A stretch of 64,000 bases of DNA from Hypoxylon rubiginosum (lineage: Eukaryota > Ascomycota > Sordariomycetes > Xylariales > Hypoxylaceae), in NCBI GenBank assembly GCA_902806565.1, contig CADCXA010000053.1, forward strand, positions 991,688-1,055,687. Direction: 5' to 3'. The position numbers and the translations under genes are program-made. Positions 48,845 through 61,064 of this stretch are shown piece after piece. Each line of letters opens with the position of its first letter. The stretch's first letter is position 1. Under the pieces are notes generated by a model that had not been told where the DNA came from, did not search any database, and saw only the letters and a list, made by a program, of their open reading frames with translations.

Positions 48845-50002
48845 TTATAAGTAGTGTAATAACTCCCAAGGTCGTAAGGCAGCGAGTAGGGGGCGAAAAA
48901 AGAGAATGTCAAGATAAAAGCTAGTTTTTTCCCATCGCGTACTAACTTGACCCATTCTCTTTAAATCGAAGCTAAACGTTTTTTCATTTGTAACATTTTC
49001 GAAAGAAAGTTCGAAGTCAATAAGGACGGCACTGCCGTCTTTGCGAATCAAACAATTGTTGCGGTGAGCATCCATGTGGGCTATCCCCCTGGAGTGAAGT
49101 TTTTCGAGGCTCGCATGGCACTATAACAGTAGGAGTCAGTAATTTCTTGTTAAGGAAGGGTATGGGCTCATATAATGCCAGGATGATACTAGAAAAGGGG
49201 GAAATGAACTCTGGATGTTACATACAGCTCTCTTAGTCTCTTCATTCCAGACCTCACTAGCGTTAATGGCATCGTCCAAATATTCTAAAAGAAAGCCGAT
49301 CACCCGGCCGTGCTCAGTTACGTATCCGAGAAAACGTGGTGCTATACCTAAACCCTCAATCCGCTTATAGATGGATACCTCCGCGTCAGAAATGGCTTGT
49401 TCCATTAGATTGGGAAAGCTGGAAATTTTCATCAGCACTGGGCGATTGAAAACTGGATGTGTTACCACTTGCAAAAAGTCCGCTTTCTCTACCCTTCGAA
49501 GGTTCGACACTGTTTTCAAACTCTTTACCTTTCTCAAATCGAGGTAATCAATATTGAGAGGGTGCCAGGGTTCTGAGAGTCCCGGCCAAGGCATGAAGTG
49601 GTAGTCAGTATCGTACGCTTTTGCGTCTTCGGTCACCTCCATGGTCGCTTGGTTCCAGTCGCCTGGAGGTAGTGACGGTAGACTGACAATGGGCTGACTC
49701 GGCCATGTTGATGCGCGTAGATCGACGTATTTAATCGACTGTTTCGTTTCACCCTCAACTAAATCATCCACTAACACACGAAGCTGGACCACGTCTAAAG
49801 ATAACATTGGGTGAACAGCGAGCACCTGCGCGTTTGGAATCTGATACTCATAGGATCGATAACTTTGTTGCCATTCTGGCAGACTGGAAGAGGGGCGGGT
49901 ATTTCTTACCAGGACGAACAAGGCATTCAAGAATAAGTTCAAGAATATGTATATTGCGAAAATAAGGCGCATGGGGCGCGATTTCCGGCCTGGGACGGAC
50001 AT
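48845..50002 (-). CDS. Membrane-anchored protein-kinase-like protein
   Basis: Two exons, complement(48,845-49,120; 49,226-50,002), 350 aa, with a canonical 105-bp intron in phase 0. Residues about 12-32 (MRLIFAIYIFLNLFLNALFVLV) form one membrane anchor near the N-terminus. The C-terminal half has a kinase-like fold: FLLEYLDDAINASE as the hinge region, then LHSRGIAHMDAHRNNCLI with the HxDxxxxN-type catalytic loop, then VLIDFELSF, where DFE stands for DFG. I did not find a clear glycine-rich loop or the usual VAIK lysine, although RPVLMKISSFPN may supply a lysine. Similar proteins are common in fungal accessory regions and uncharacterised. It could be an active small-molecule or protein kinase or a pseudokinase. 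Confidence 0.7.
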
Positions 50003-50726
50003 TCTGGCATACGTCTTGCGAGTAACTTCCGTAAGTAATTCCAGGCAGTAGTACGTGTAAACGGGCCTATAAATAAAAGCAGGCAGTAGATTAAAGACTC
50101 AAAAACAAGGGCGTTGTTCTCTTTATGAGACATAATATAACAAGAACCACATATCGAGAAGAATCAAAGGGGAGTGTAAAAACCATGATACAACTCACAA
50201 AGCCGGTGTTCACGACCGTCAAACACCCAGCTGTCCAGTGCTGTTGGTTTAGTTTAGCAAGAACAATATTAAACAACGGGGGCACGAGAGTGTCTAGTAA
50301 CTTATCGTGGCGCTGTACACCTAGGTACTTACCTACCTAGGTAGGTACCTATATAGAATTGTTAAATTGAGGTAGGTATAGTATAAAATGAAATATAATA
50401 AAATGACTACAAAATTATAAGCAAATTATTTCGTATTTGTAAAATAATTCCCCGCGCCTATCAATTGCCCGTTATAGTATACATTGATTTTTGGCCCCCA
50501 AAAGCCACAGTCGTAATACAAATTGTGAAGATGTTACCGTAAAAGCTGACCTTCGCGACAAGGCTGGGCGTGAAATTTTCATTTCATTACAACCGATCTG
50601 TGATACCGACTTTCCTCAGCCCAGATACATCCAGAAGCGTGGTGTCGTTCTCGACCGACTAAAAGTCGAGGTACCTGGTTATACTATTAATATATAAGGA
50701 TTCCAGGTCTCATTCGAATCCGAGAT
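50003..50726. other. Intergenic with palindromic repeat
   Basis: No gene is supported. The segment 50,317-50,354 is a cluster of palindromic CCTAGGTAC and ACCTACCTAGGTAGGTACCT units. A 68-codon open frame at 50,491-50,697 lies just upstream of the next gene but does not splice convincingly to it. Confidence 0.45.
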
Positions 50727-53700
50727 ATGTCCGCGGATGCCTTACGTGAGGTACCGCGCCTCACCGCGGGGGAGGAAGAAGGCAGTGAGCAAGCACAGTC
50801 AATTTTCAGCATCGACTCACCAGAGGAGCTCGTTCAATTCCGGAGGTCGGAAATCGAACGACTACGACAAGATGCAAACGCACCTGTAGCGCAGCTTATC
50901 ACGGCACTTCTCCAATTGGGGGTCGCGCTAGCAGATCATCCCGACCTAGGCGATGTCGAGCCACCATTTCGCGAAGCCAAAGAGCTTATGGATAGCGACG
51001 CAGCATCGCCATACTCACTTGAGCGGCTAGTCTATGTCCAGACGTGGGCTCGGGTGCTGCAAGGAACGAAAGAGTTTGATGCCGCCGACGCATTGTACTC
51101 GGCCGCTGTAGACGAGACGAGACATTCTCGCGGCCGAGAGCATCCCTGGACACTGGAGCTGCAGAATAACCTTGGCTGTCTGCGGACTGCTGCAGGGACG
51201 TGGTATGCGACTCAGGGATTTGCCGAGAAGGCGAAGGACTGCTTCGATGGGGCTGATATGCTCTTCAAAAAGTCATATAAAGCTAAGCTCCGCGTGTTCG
51301 ATCCACTACATCGCGCAACACTGAAAACGAAATGCAATATCAGTGTCGTCTCATTTCTCCGCGGTGACGCGTCAGAACTAGAGTCGGATTTGGTAGGCGC
51401 GTTACAAGGGCTAAGCCAGTCTTACGGAACAGAAGATTCCTCTGTAAAGGAGGTGGCCAATCATCTCGTCAGCATCTATCGGAGGATAGGGAACTACGAT
51501 AGAGTTGTCGAGATTTCAGAACAATTTGGCGTGGATAGTATGCAGTTCATATCATCTTTCCGATTAGCATGATTGGCACGCAAAGCTGATAAGTCATAGC
51601 TCCGGAAGATTACAAGATCCGGCCTTTTGAAGACAATTTCATTCCAGGATTGCTACCTCGACCGGAGCTCACAGACGCGGTCTCTGATTATGTCGACGGC
51701 AGACAGCAACCTGCCGAAATTCTTCGCAATGTCCTCGATATCGTGGGCCCATCACGGGGTCGATTATCCGTGCAAGTACTCTCCTGGATAAGAGACAAAG
51801 TCAAGAAATGGACTGGCATGAATGTCTTTACGTTCTTCGAAGCTATGGGGCTTCCAGACCTGGCATATTGGAGTGTAATCACGAGACGCGAAGTGCTTCT
51901 AGAGCAGGCCGCAGCGGCAGCGCACTTCGAGGCTGTCGAGGTTCTTCTCCAGAAAATGCCAAAAGACTCAAACACCGCAGATGGTGCCTTAATAAAAGCT
52001 TTCCATCGCGCCGTCGAGTCGGGAAATAGTGATATTATTAGGTTGTTTCTAGACCACGGGGTCAAGCCCTCCGTTACCGATGATGAAGGACAGTCAGCCC
52101 TACACAAGGCGGCCGAGCTCGGGCTGGAAGATGCATTCGTAGAGTTGATCTCGTGTGTAGAGAATGTCGACTTGAAAAACAGCAGTGGCGACACGGCGCT
52201 TGACTTGGCTCTAAGGAGAAATAATGAGCAGATCATCCGGGCAGTGATGATTGAGAAGTGTGCTTTGATTTCCAGTTCTAAATCAACCACGGCAACCGGC
52301 ACCAAGAAAAAGCTAGACAAGTCTCGAGTAGAAGTCTGGGATGAAATGCTCTATACTGGACTTGACGCCACTATCGTTGATTTCTACGTCGATCACATGG
52401 TCGAAGAACACCGCGTTCAAACCAAGCCCGTCGAAGCTGTGGTTTCGGATCCTGATCTACTCAGAAGCATTATCAACGATGAAGAGTCGGATGAAAAGGC
52501 TGACTTCACATGGATACATGTCCCTGCAAATAATGTTAGTATCGCGCGTCCGTCGACAATGGACCCAAACTAACTCCCTACCTACCGATTATAGATGTTT
52601 TGGATAGAAGTATGCGATCATGCTTAGGCTTAAGAACTCCTTCAACACCGCTTACACCCTTTTTAGACCTTGATGAAGAATCTAGCGGAAGTCAGCGAGG
52701 ATAAAGTAAGGTACTCGGACTTTATGAAAAAGGAGGTGTGGCAAAACCAACTTCACGAATCTCTGCATGGCGCCTTTCGTAAGTAACCTCCGAGGCTGTC
52801 TCTTTTCGTTTCAATTCCACGGAATAAAGGCAACCAGGATTGGGCTGGCGTACGAGCCTGCCTCTTGAATTTGTGTCGAGATCTTCGAATCATATCCTGA
52901 TATAGGGACTATTGACACCTTGTTGAATAGATGGACGATTTATGAAGCCTTTCTGTGCGAATATTGGAGGTAAATCTCCAAGTCGAAAGCTCAAGTATTA
53001 TGGCTAACATTATCTGAAGACCTCGGCTCCCACGTCGTCTTATACGCAAGTCTTGATTATTAGTCATAGTGACTTGTCAGTACTGATACTTATTCCCAGA
53101 TGCCTTACATCCACTGGGAATCAAATTCAATGAAGAATGAAATGGACGAATATATCAAGAAAATCGAAACCACGTACAGAAATAGATGGAGGAATGTTGT
53201 GAAGTCGTTCGTCAAGGACATATTCTCCAAAAAGCGCGACGAATACAAAGAGTATACTTGGCATCTAGATGAATTTATGAATACAGAAGAGACCAAGCTA
53301 GGGCCCGACTTCCGACTGTTGGCAACGTACCTTTATTTACCCGACGCGCCACCTCTACACGTCCGTAGGACCTTCGACCAGTTCCAGTATTATATGAACG
53401 ACGACACGGCAGCCAGGGATGCTGATCAAGTTGTATCGCGATATTTCGAACGGAGGCACCCAAATGCTACTGTGCCGATCATGATGGTTGACCAGCTGTG
53501 GATGTGGATCATTGACAACAGTATCATGAACCGTTTCCCTGTTCGACTCCGTAGCGTACGTTAACTAACAACTCATTGTACAGGAATACTTGTCACCTGC
53601 TTCCCGCAACGCTGGGGTGGAGGAGGGATAGCGAGGGAAAGGGGGGCGATCATTCATATGAGAAATGTCCTACACAGCATCCTTGACCGGCTTAAGATTA

Positions 53701-55126
53701 AGTTCAGAGAACCCATACGGACAGTGTATGATCTTGCTGACCTGATCATGACTCGGTGCCTAGGACTACACTCCGACAGTACTCAATGGCAGAACGAGCG
53801 GCATCGATACTTAGAAATATTCGAACATTCTATTAACTATGTGGTGAGTCCAGTGCCATGTATTTAGAGAAAAGTTTGAGTTAATAGATTGGCAGACCGA
53901 CGAGGAGATTCGACGTTTCAATTACTTCGCAGACGGTGGCAGGGTAGGGGAAAAGGCTAAGAAACGAAAACCCAAGGAAACAGAGTACGAGGAAAGGTGG
54001 CTGCGGCGGAAGAGAGAAGCTGAGAAATTCCTAGCGGCTCTCGAAAGTGACTCCGAAACAGGCGACATCGTGGACTTAGCAGCGAATGCCAAGAGACGAT
54101 GGGGTATCGAGAAAAAGGATATTGAAGAGATATTCGATATTTCGGACGAGATCGAACTTCTTAAAGAGATAAAAGACATCCGAGACGAGCTCAATATCCT
54201 CCGGACACTTTATGACCAACAAAGCCATGTCCTGAACTCGTACAGCCACGCGAGCGGTCGGCGACCCCAACCATCCGATATGGAGGATGCTGTAAAGAGA
54301 CTGACCAACATAGTTGAGAAGATGGATGTAGATGCACAAAGGCCTTACAAAGCCGTGAGTATCGCTTATTTATTACGCACTTATTCGTATATTGGCTTAC
54401 AGGGTACAATATCAGTTGGAAGATCTCTTGGACCTCAAACAGAAACAAGCGAACGTATCCGAAGCGCGAATCGCACGCGTCTCGGGAAATACCATCACGG
54501 TTTTCACAATTGTCACGATCGTATTCCTCCCGGCCTCATTTATGGCGGCCTTCTTCGCACTCCCCATAGCCGAATATCCCTTTGTCGACGAGCAGTTTCA
54601 CCTAAACTACGCTATAAAATGGACCATGTCCGTGACGGCAGCGATCGCAGTACCATTGATCATATTAGCAGTATACGTCAACCCCATAATGCGCCTCATC
54701 CACCTCACGAGCCAGATCATCCGCGCCGTCGTGAGGACAGCCACCAGAGTCGCGAAGGCGGCAGCCACACTCATAGGACCGGTCACCATGCTCCTCGGGA
54801 TGCTTCTCGCACTACTCCACCTTTGCGGACTGTTATTTTGCATGTCTATGTTCATCTACCCCTTTAATACGATCAAGAGGATCATCCGATGGGGCAGAGG
54901 CTACCGGGCTGCGAAGAAGGAGGCAAGGGATAAGGGCGAGGTTTGGAGCGGGAGGAGGTACATACTCGGAGGGATCTTACAGAGGAATCTGGACCGGGGA
55001 GCGGCGCGCGACGAGGAGGAGCAGAGGGAATCAAGTTCGCGAGAGCGATCGGGCAGCCCAAGATCGACTTTTTCAGAAACGAGCCCCGGTTCTGAAGCGG
55101 ACAGGACCAGACTTTCCAGGCGGTAA
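50727..55126 (+). CDS. TPR-ankyrin-CorA-like membrane protein
   Basis: Ten exons: 50,727-51,537; 51,600-52,534; 52,595-52,609; 52,667-52,778; 52,932-52,970; 53,020-53,045; 53,100-53,520; 53,584-53,843; 53,896-54,354; 54,416-55,126; total 1,262 aa, all in phase. Exon 3 has only 15 bp (MFWIE), and the intron after exon 6 has a GC donor (GCAAGT). Residues about 60-260 look like TPR-type helices (TWARVLQGTKEFDAADALYSAAVDE). Residues about 385-490 contain ankyrin-like repeats (DDEGQSALHKAAELG, NSSGDTALDLALR). The rest is the CorA-like part: YMPYIHWES, DQLWMWIIDN, FPQRWG, a charged coiled coil, LEDLLDLKQKQANVSEARIARVSG, then two membrane helices (VFTIVTIVFLPASFMAAFFAL and the next one). The CorA GMN signature is absent, so magnesium transport is doubtful. 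Such fusions are common in fungi, sometimes beside immune-type receptors. Confidence 0.82.
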
Positions 55127-55217
55127 ATTACGTCTAAGGGTAAAAGGGTTGTTGGATACACCACTTAACCTAGCTAAAAGAGATTTGGATCAAGGGAAAT
55201 ATATACCTAATTATTCC

Positions 55218-55640
55218 CTAAGTAGGTACCTCGGTGCCTAACTGGTATCTAAGAGAGAAGGTAATAATCACCCAGGAGAAATATATTTCAGAAGGAGATT
55301 GAATGGCCATGTACTTCTCGTCATCGCTGCGTTTCTTGCGTTGAAACCCCGGGCGCTTAGGTCCCTTAGTTATCTCGAGATTGATGTCAGTGGGTGGGTC
55401 CTGGGATATGTCTTGCGCGGTGAAGTTGCGGCGTTTCAAGGCTAGGCCTGGGTTGAAGATGGTAGACCATGATTGAACAGTCACGGGCCTTGAAAGAAAT
55501 GGGTCTAGCGTCGCTTTAATAGAAAGGACGGGGATGGAATTCTCATCGTTTCCGTGCTTGTATGTGGAAGGTGATATGGGCGGTACAACGGAAATCGACG
55601 GAGGTGTAAGATCCATGGTCGCAAACGACGCGGTGCCCAT
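55218..55640 (-). CDS. Conserved hypothetical protein
   Basis: A single-exon frame of 140 aa from ATG 55,640. The core SIKATLDPFLSRPVTVQSWSTIFNPGLALKRRNFTAQDISQDPPTDINLEITKGPKRPGFQRKKR is proline-rich and looks conserved in fungi as a short uncharacterised protein. There is no signal peptide. The last about 20 residues (YFSWVIITFSLRYQLGT) may be read-through of an intron or 3' sequence, so the true C-terminus may differ. It is the last gene before the right AT-rich block, about 235 bp from the LTR element. Confidence 0.55.
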   Translation of the reverse strand: MGTASFATMDLTPPSISVVPPISPSTYKHGNDENSIPVLSIKATLDPFLSRPVTVQSWSTIFNPGLALKRRNFTAQDISQDPPTDINLEITKGPKRPGFQRKKRSDDEKYMAIQSPSEIYFSWVIITFSLRYQLGTEVPT

Positions 55641-55874
55641 TGTGTATTCAGATGAATGAGTGCCTCAGTGTAGTAGATCGACTGGGACACTGAGAATAGT
55701 AGATAGAGAGAAGGTTAAAGGAAGATGTGTTTTAGTTGGATTGCGCCGTTCTTCAGGCAGGCCAGAGAGGTATAAATACCTACCGTAGCGGCGGATCCTT
55801 ATTACGGGAAACTATTATACGTAGCTTATTTTAACTACCTTGTTATATATAATAATTACTTAACTATATATAAT

Positions 55875-56028
55875 TGTTAGATCTAAGGATTAACCGGTGG
55901 CTGGGAATAAATAAACCTTTATTAAATAAACTTATAAATTAAGATTTTATATATAATAATAATATAAAAATTATACGTTTTTTAATTAAAAAATTTAAAT
56001 TTAATTTAATTAACTTTTAAATCTAATA
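55875..56028. repeat. Left LTR, 154 bp
   Basis: Starts TGTTAGATCTAAGGATT and ends AAATCTAATA. It keeps more G and C than its partner at the 5' end (CCGGTGGCTGGG), so it is the less mutated copy there. Confidence 0.88.
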
Positions 56029-59000
56029 ATTAAAAGTTTTATTATTGTTTTTTTAATGTTATTTATATATAAAAAAAATATTAGAATTATTTATTTAAAA
56101 TATTTATATAATTAAATAATAAAAAAAGTAATTTTTCTAAGATTTTAACCGATTTAAAAAATTAATATAATTAAAAAAATAAACTTAAATTAAAAGCCGA
56201 ATTATTAAAGTTTTTTAATTATTTAATTAATAAAACTTTATTATTTAAAAAATTAAAGCTTTTTAATATAACTTTAAAAAAATATAATAAAAAAACTAAT
56301 ACCGTCGCTATTTTTATAAAATTAAATATATTTATAAAATTTATTATAATAAAACTAAAAAAACTAAACTTATTTTAAATTAAAAAAAAAACAAAGATTA
56401 GTTTATTTTAAATTTAATAAAAAATAAAAAAATTAATTATAAAATAAATATTAATTATTATAATTAATATAAAAAGTTATATATAAAATAAATTATAATA
56501 ATAAAAAAATTTAATAATTATATATATTAAATTATAATAAATTATTATAAAATTATATATTATATTATTAAAAAATTAATATAAAAATAATATTAAAAAT
56601 TAAACGTTTAATATAATAAAATTAAATTAAATAAAAAAAATAATATTAAAAAAAAATATAAAAAAATAATAATATCTTTTAAAAATCTTAAAAATATAAA
56701 CTAGTGGTTATAAACTTAAAAAACAGTTATATTTAAAATTAAGTTTTATAAAATATTTAAAATATAATATTTAAATTTATAAATAAAAGATTTTTTAAAT
56801 ATAATAAAAAAACTTTATAAAAATTAAATTATTATTTATAAAATAATTAAGAAATTATAATTTATTAATAGTATTTTATAATATAAAAACCTTATAAATA
56901 ATTTTTATAATTATATAATTAAAATAATATATAAATTAAAAAAAGTATTTAAAAAGGTTTTTAAATTTATTTATAATAAAAAAAGTTTTAATAAAAAAAA
57001 ATTAACTGATTTTTTTTTTAACTAACTAAAAAATAAAAACGTAAATAAAAAAAAATTATAAAAAAAAGTTAAAATATTATATTAATTAATAACTATTTAA
57101 TATATAATTAATATTATTAACTTATAAAATATTATTACGTTTTTTTAAAAAAAACATATAATAGTTTTAAATTAAAAAATTAATTAACTTTTAAAATTAA
57201 AAAAACTTTAAAAAACTTAAAACTTTAAATATAAATATAATCACTTAAAAAAAATAAGTTGAAATTTAAAACTTTTTAATTTAAAAAAAAATCTAAAAAG
57301 CTATAAAAATAATTATATAGTTAATTTATAAAAAAAATACTAGTTATATTTTTTATTTTAATAATAAATAAATACTTTTTAACTTATTTAATTATTTTAA
57401 ATAATAAATTAATTATTATTATATTAAATTAAATATACCATTTAATTAACTAAAAATAAACGTTATTTAGTAATTATTTTTAATTAAAAAACCGGACTTT
57501 ATTAATTTAAATATATAAAATAATAAATATATTAATTAAAAACATATTAATATTATTATTAAATATAGTTTATTATTTTTTATTATTAATTATTTTAGTT
57601 TTATTATAAAAACTAAAATATAAAAAGTTTTAATAAAATAATAAAATAAACTTAATTTATATATAAAAAAAAAATAATATTTTTATAAAAAAAATTAAAA
57701 ATATATATAAATAATATATAATAACTTATTAAACTAATATATAAATAAAAAAAAATATATTTAATATTATTATAAAAAAGTATAAATATAATATATAAAT
57801 TAAATAAGCTTTTTTAATTAAAGATATTTAAATATAATATTATAAATTAAAATACTTAAAACTTTAAACTTTAAAATATCTTATAAACTTATTTTAAAAA
57901 GTGGTTATTTAAAAACTAATAAAAGTTAAATATAAAATTTATAATATATTTAAAATAAAATAATAAATTTAATATATTTTTAAATTAAATTATTAAATAT
58001 TAAAAAAATAAATTACTTTTAATTTTTATAACTATAAAAAAACACTTATTAAAAAAAACTTATATTTTATTTTTATATATTAAATATTAAAATAGCTTAA
58101 AATTACACACTTAAAAATTATAAAATAAAAATAATTTTTAATATAATAAATAGTTATTTAAAATAATTAAAACGTTAATATAAAATTATTATAAAAATAA
58201 TAAAAACTAATAATAAAATAATTATTAATAAACTAACTATTAAAAAAAGTTTAAAAACATATAAAATTAAAATTAAGTTTTTAACATTAAATATATAAAC
58301 TTAAAATAATAAAGCTAAACGCTTAAAAAATATAATAAAAATAAAAACATATATAATATAAATTAAAATAAAATTATTAACGTATTTATAACTAAAAATA
58401 TTTAAGGTTATTATTTATTTATATAATTATATATTAAAAACTAAAAATAGTTAAAAAACTCTATTTAATGTATTTTTTAAAACAGTTAAATAAAAGTAAA
58501 AATCTTTTATATTAAAAAATAAAAGATTAAATTAAACATATTTATAAATATATAAATATAAAATATATATTATAATAAAAAATTAAAAGCTTTATTTAAA
58601 TAAATTAAATAAATTAAATTTAAAAACTTAAATTAAATATTTAATTAGTTATTAATTTTTAAATATATATTATATATAAATACCTTATTTAAATAAAATA
58701 ATTAATATAAAAGATATTATTTTTAATAAAAATAAAATATTTAATAAAAACTTAAATATTTTTTAAAATAATTTAAAAACTGTTAATATAAAAGAAATAA
58801 TAACCTTAATTAAAAAATACGTTTTATTAAATTTTAAAAACTATATTTTAAATAAAAAATCTAAAAAAATAAAAAAAATTAATAATATATTATTTATTTT
58901 AAAAATAATAAACGTAATAAATAAAAAAAAATTAAACGTTAATATTAAAATAGAACATTTATATATTATAATTAAATTTAAGTTATAATTTATATTATTA

Positions 59001-60910
59001 TTAAATCCGTTATTTATTTTACTATATTATATAATTTAAAATAAAAATATAAACTTTATATAAAATTTATTTTAAAACTTAAGATTTTATAAACTTAAAC
59101 TATAAAAAGTTATATTTTTAACAGGTTTTAAAATCTTTTTTATATAAAAAGCAAAATTAAAAATCTTAAATTAAACTAATATAAAAAAAGTATTATAAAA
59201 AAAATAAAAATTATATTAAAAGTTTATTAAAAAAACGCCTTATTAATATAAAAAGTTTATAAATTATTTAATAAAGTATCTTTTTAAATAAATAAAAAAA
59301 AATTACTTTAAAAGTTATATTTAAATAAAGTTTTAATTAAAAATTAAAAAAATAAACCTAACTATAAAAAAGTATTAAGTTTTAAATTATATATAAATAT
59401 ACGTTTATAAATTTAATAAATATAAACATTTTTTAAAATATAAAGTTAAATTTATTATATAAAAAAATTAATAAAAAAAGTTATAATTAAATAAAATATA
59501 TACTGTTATTTTTATTAGTAGATTATTTAAAATATTACTAGTAATAACTGCTCGCTTTAACCTTAAAATAATATAATATAATATAATAAATATTTTTATA
59601 TATATTATTATAATAAATAAGATTTTTATATATATATTATTAAAATATTAAAAGAAAAATATAATATTATAATTATATAAGGCTTTTTATAAATTAAAAA
59701 TCTCGTTATTATTTTAATAAAAAAAATTCTTAAAAACTTTATTAAAATTAAGCTTTAAAAATATATTATATAAGTTATATTATTATATTAAAAAAAAATA
59801 TTAGTATTTTTTTATATAAATAATATAATTATAACATATTAAAAAAATAATAAAATAATAGTAACTAAAATAATCTTATAGTTAAAAAAAAATATTAAAT
59901 AATTAAAAAAGATAAAATCTAATGGTTTTTAAAAACCGAAATTATTTATAATTAATTTTAAAAAAGGATTTAACTATTTTAAATTTTATATATTAAAAAG
60001 ATAATTAAATTAATTATTTTATTTAATAAACTACTAAATATATTTATAATTTTACAAGAATTATTTTTATAAAAAAACCATGTTATAAAATAAAAAATCT
60101 ATTAATATTAATATAAAATTAGTTTAATATTATTTATAGTTATATTTATTAAACTTAATATATTATTTATAATTTTATAATTAACTTAATTTTTTATAAA
60201 CTTAAGTAATATTTATTAAAAAATAATAAATTAAGTTATATAATATTTATATAAAATAAAATAATATATTTTATAAATAAAAAGTAAAAATAATTTAATA
60301 ATAGTTAATAATACTTTTTTTATTAATAATATAATAAACTATAAAAATTTATAAATTTATATTATAACTTTATTTAATGAATTAATTAGCTAGAAAATAA
60401 ATAAGTAAAATATTATTATTATATTTATTATAAAAATTAAATTATTAGTATTAATATAAGTTATAAAAAAGATAATATATATTAAATAATTAATTAAAAA
60501 ACTAAAAATTAAGCTTAATTATAAAAAAATCAAAGTGAAATATAATAATATATAAATTATTAAACTAGTGACCTTAAAAATTACTTAATTTAAAACTAAA
60601 TTAAAATATATAAACATTTATAACTACTAGCTTTATTAAAAAGTTAAAAATAACTTAATTATAATTAAATATATATTATTAATAAAAATAAAAATAAATG
60701 GATTAATTAAAGTATTATTAGTTTAAAAATAACCAAGCTTATTAAATTAGTTAAGTATTATAAATATTTAATACCTAGTTAAAAAAAAAAAAATTTAAAA
60801 GAATTTAATTAAAACTTAAAAAAATGTATTAAGTATAAATATCTTGGTTTTATATTAATAATATTTAAATTTAAGCTTTTAATATAAATAACTATAAATT
60901 TAAAAAAATA

Positions 60911-61064
60911 TATTAAATCTAAGAATTAATTAATAGCTGAAAATAAATAAACCTTTATTAAATAAGCTTATAAATTAAAATTTTATATATAATAATAATA
61001 TAAAAATTATACGCTTTTTAATTAAAAAATTTAAACCTAATTTAATTAACCTTTAAATCTAATA
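60911..61064. repeat. Right LTR, 154 bp
   Basis: Same length as the left LTR. It differs at roughly 15 sites, all C/T or G/A (for example TTAATAGCTGAA against CCGGTGGCTGGG). It keeps some C's that the left copy lost (ACGC, AACCT), so both copies were hit independently. Confidence 0.88.

Larger units (their letters stand above)
55875..61064 (+). mobile_element. Complete but RIP-destroyed LTR retrotransposon, 5.2 kb
   Basis: Two direct repeats of exactly 154 bp (55,875-56,028 and 60,911-61,064) enclose 4.9 kb. The left one begins TGTTAGATCT, and both end AAATCTAATA, which is the RIP-changed form of AGATCTAACA, the inverted match of the start. A 5-bp target-site duplication ATAAT is found at 55,870-55,874 and 61,065-61,069. 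Every LTR difference I saw is a transition. A run of A's (60,902-60,908) just before the right LTR is where a polypurine tract would be. The size and short TGTTA...TAACA LTRs suggest a Ty1/Copia-type element, and the A-rich plus strand suggests plus orientation. No protein frame survives. Confidence 0.88.

Noticed and set aside
53521..53583. A donor at GTACGT (53,556) for the intron after exon 7 of the CorA-like gene
   Set aside because: It would leave a 28-bp intron and the wrong phase; the GTATCA donor at 53,521 gives a 63-bp intron and the conserved WIID-N-ILVTCFPQRWG pattern.
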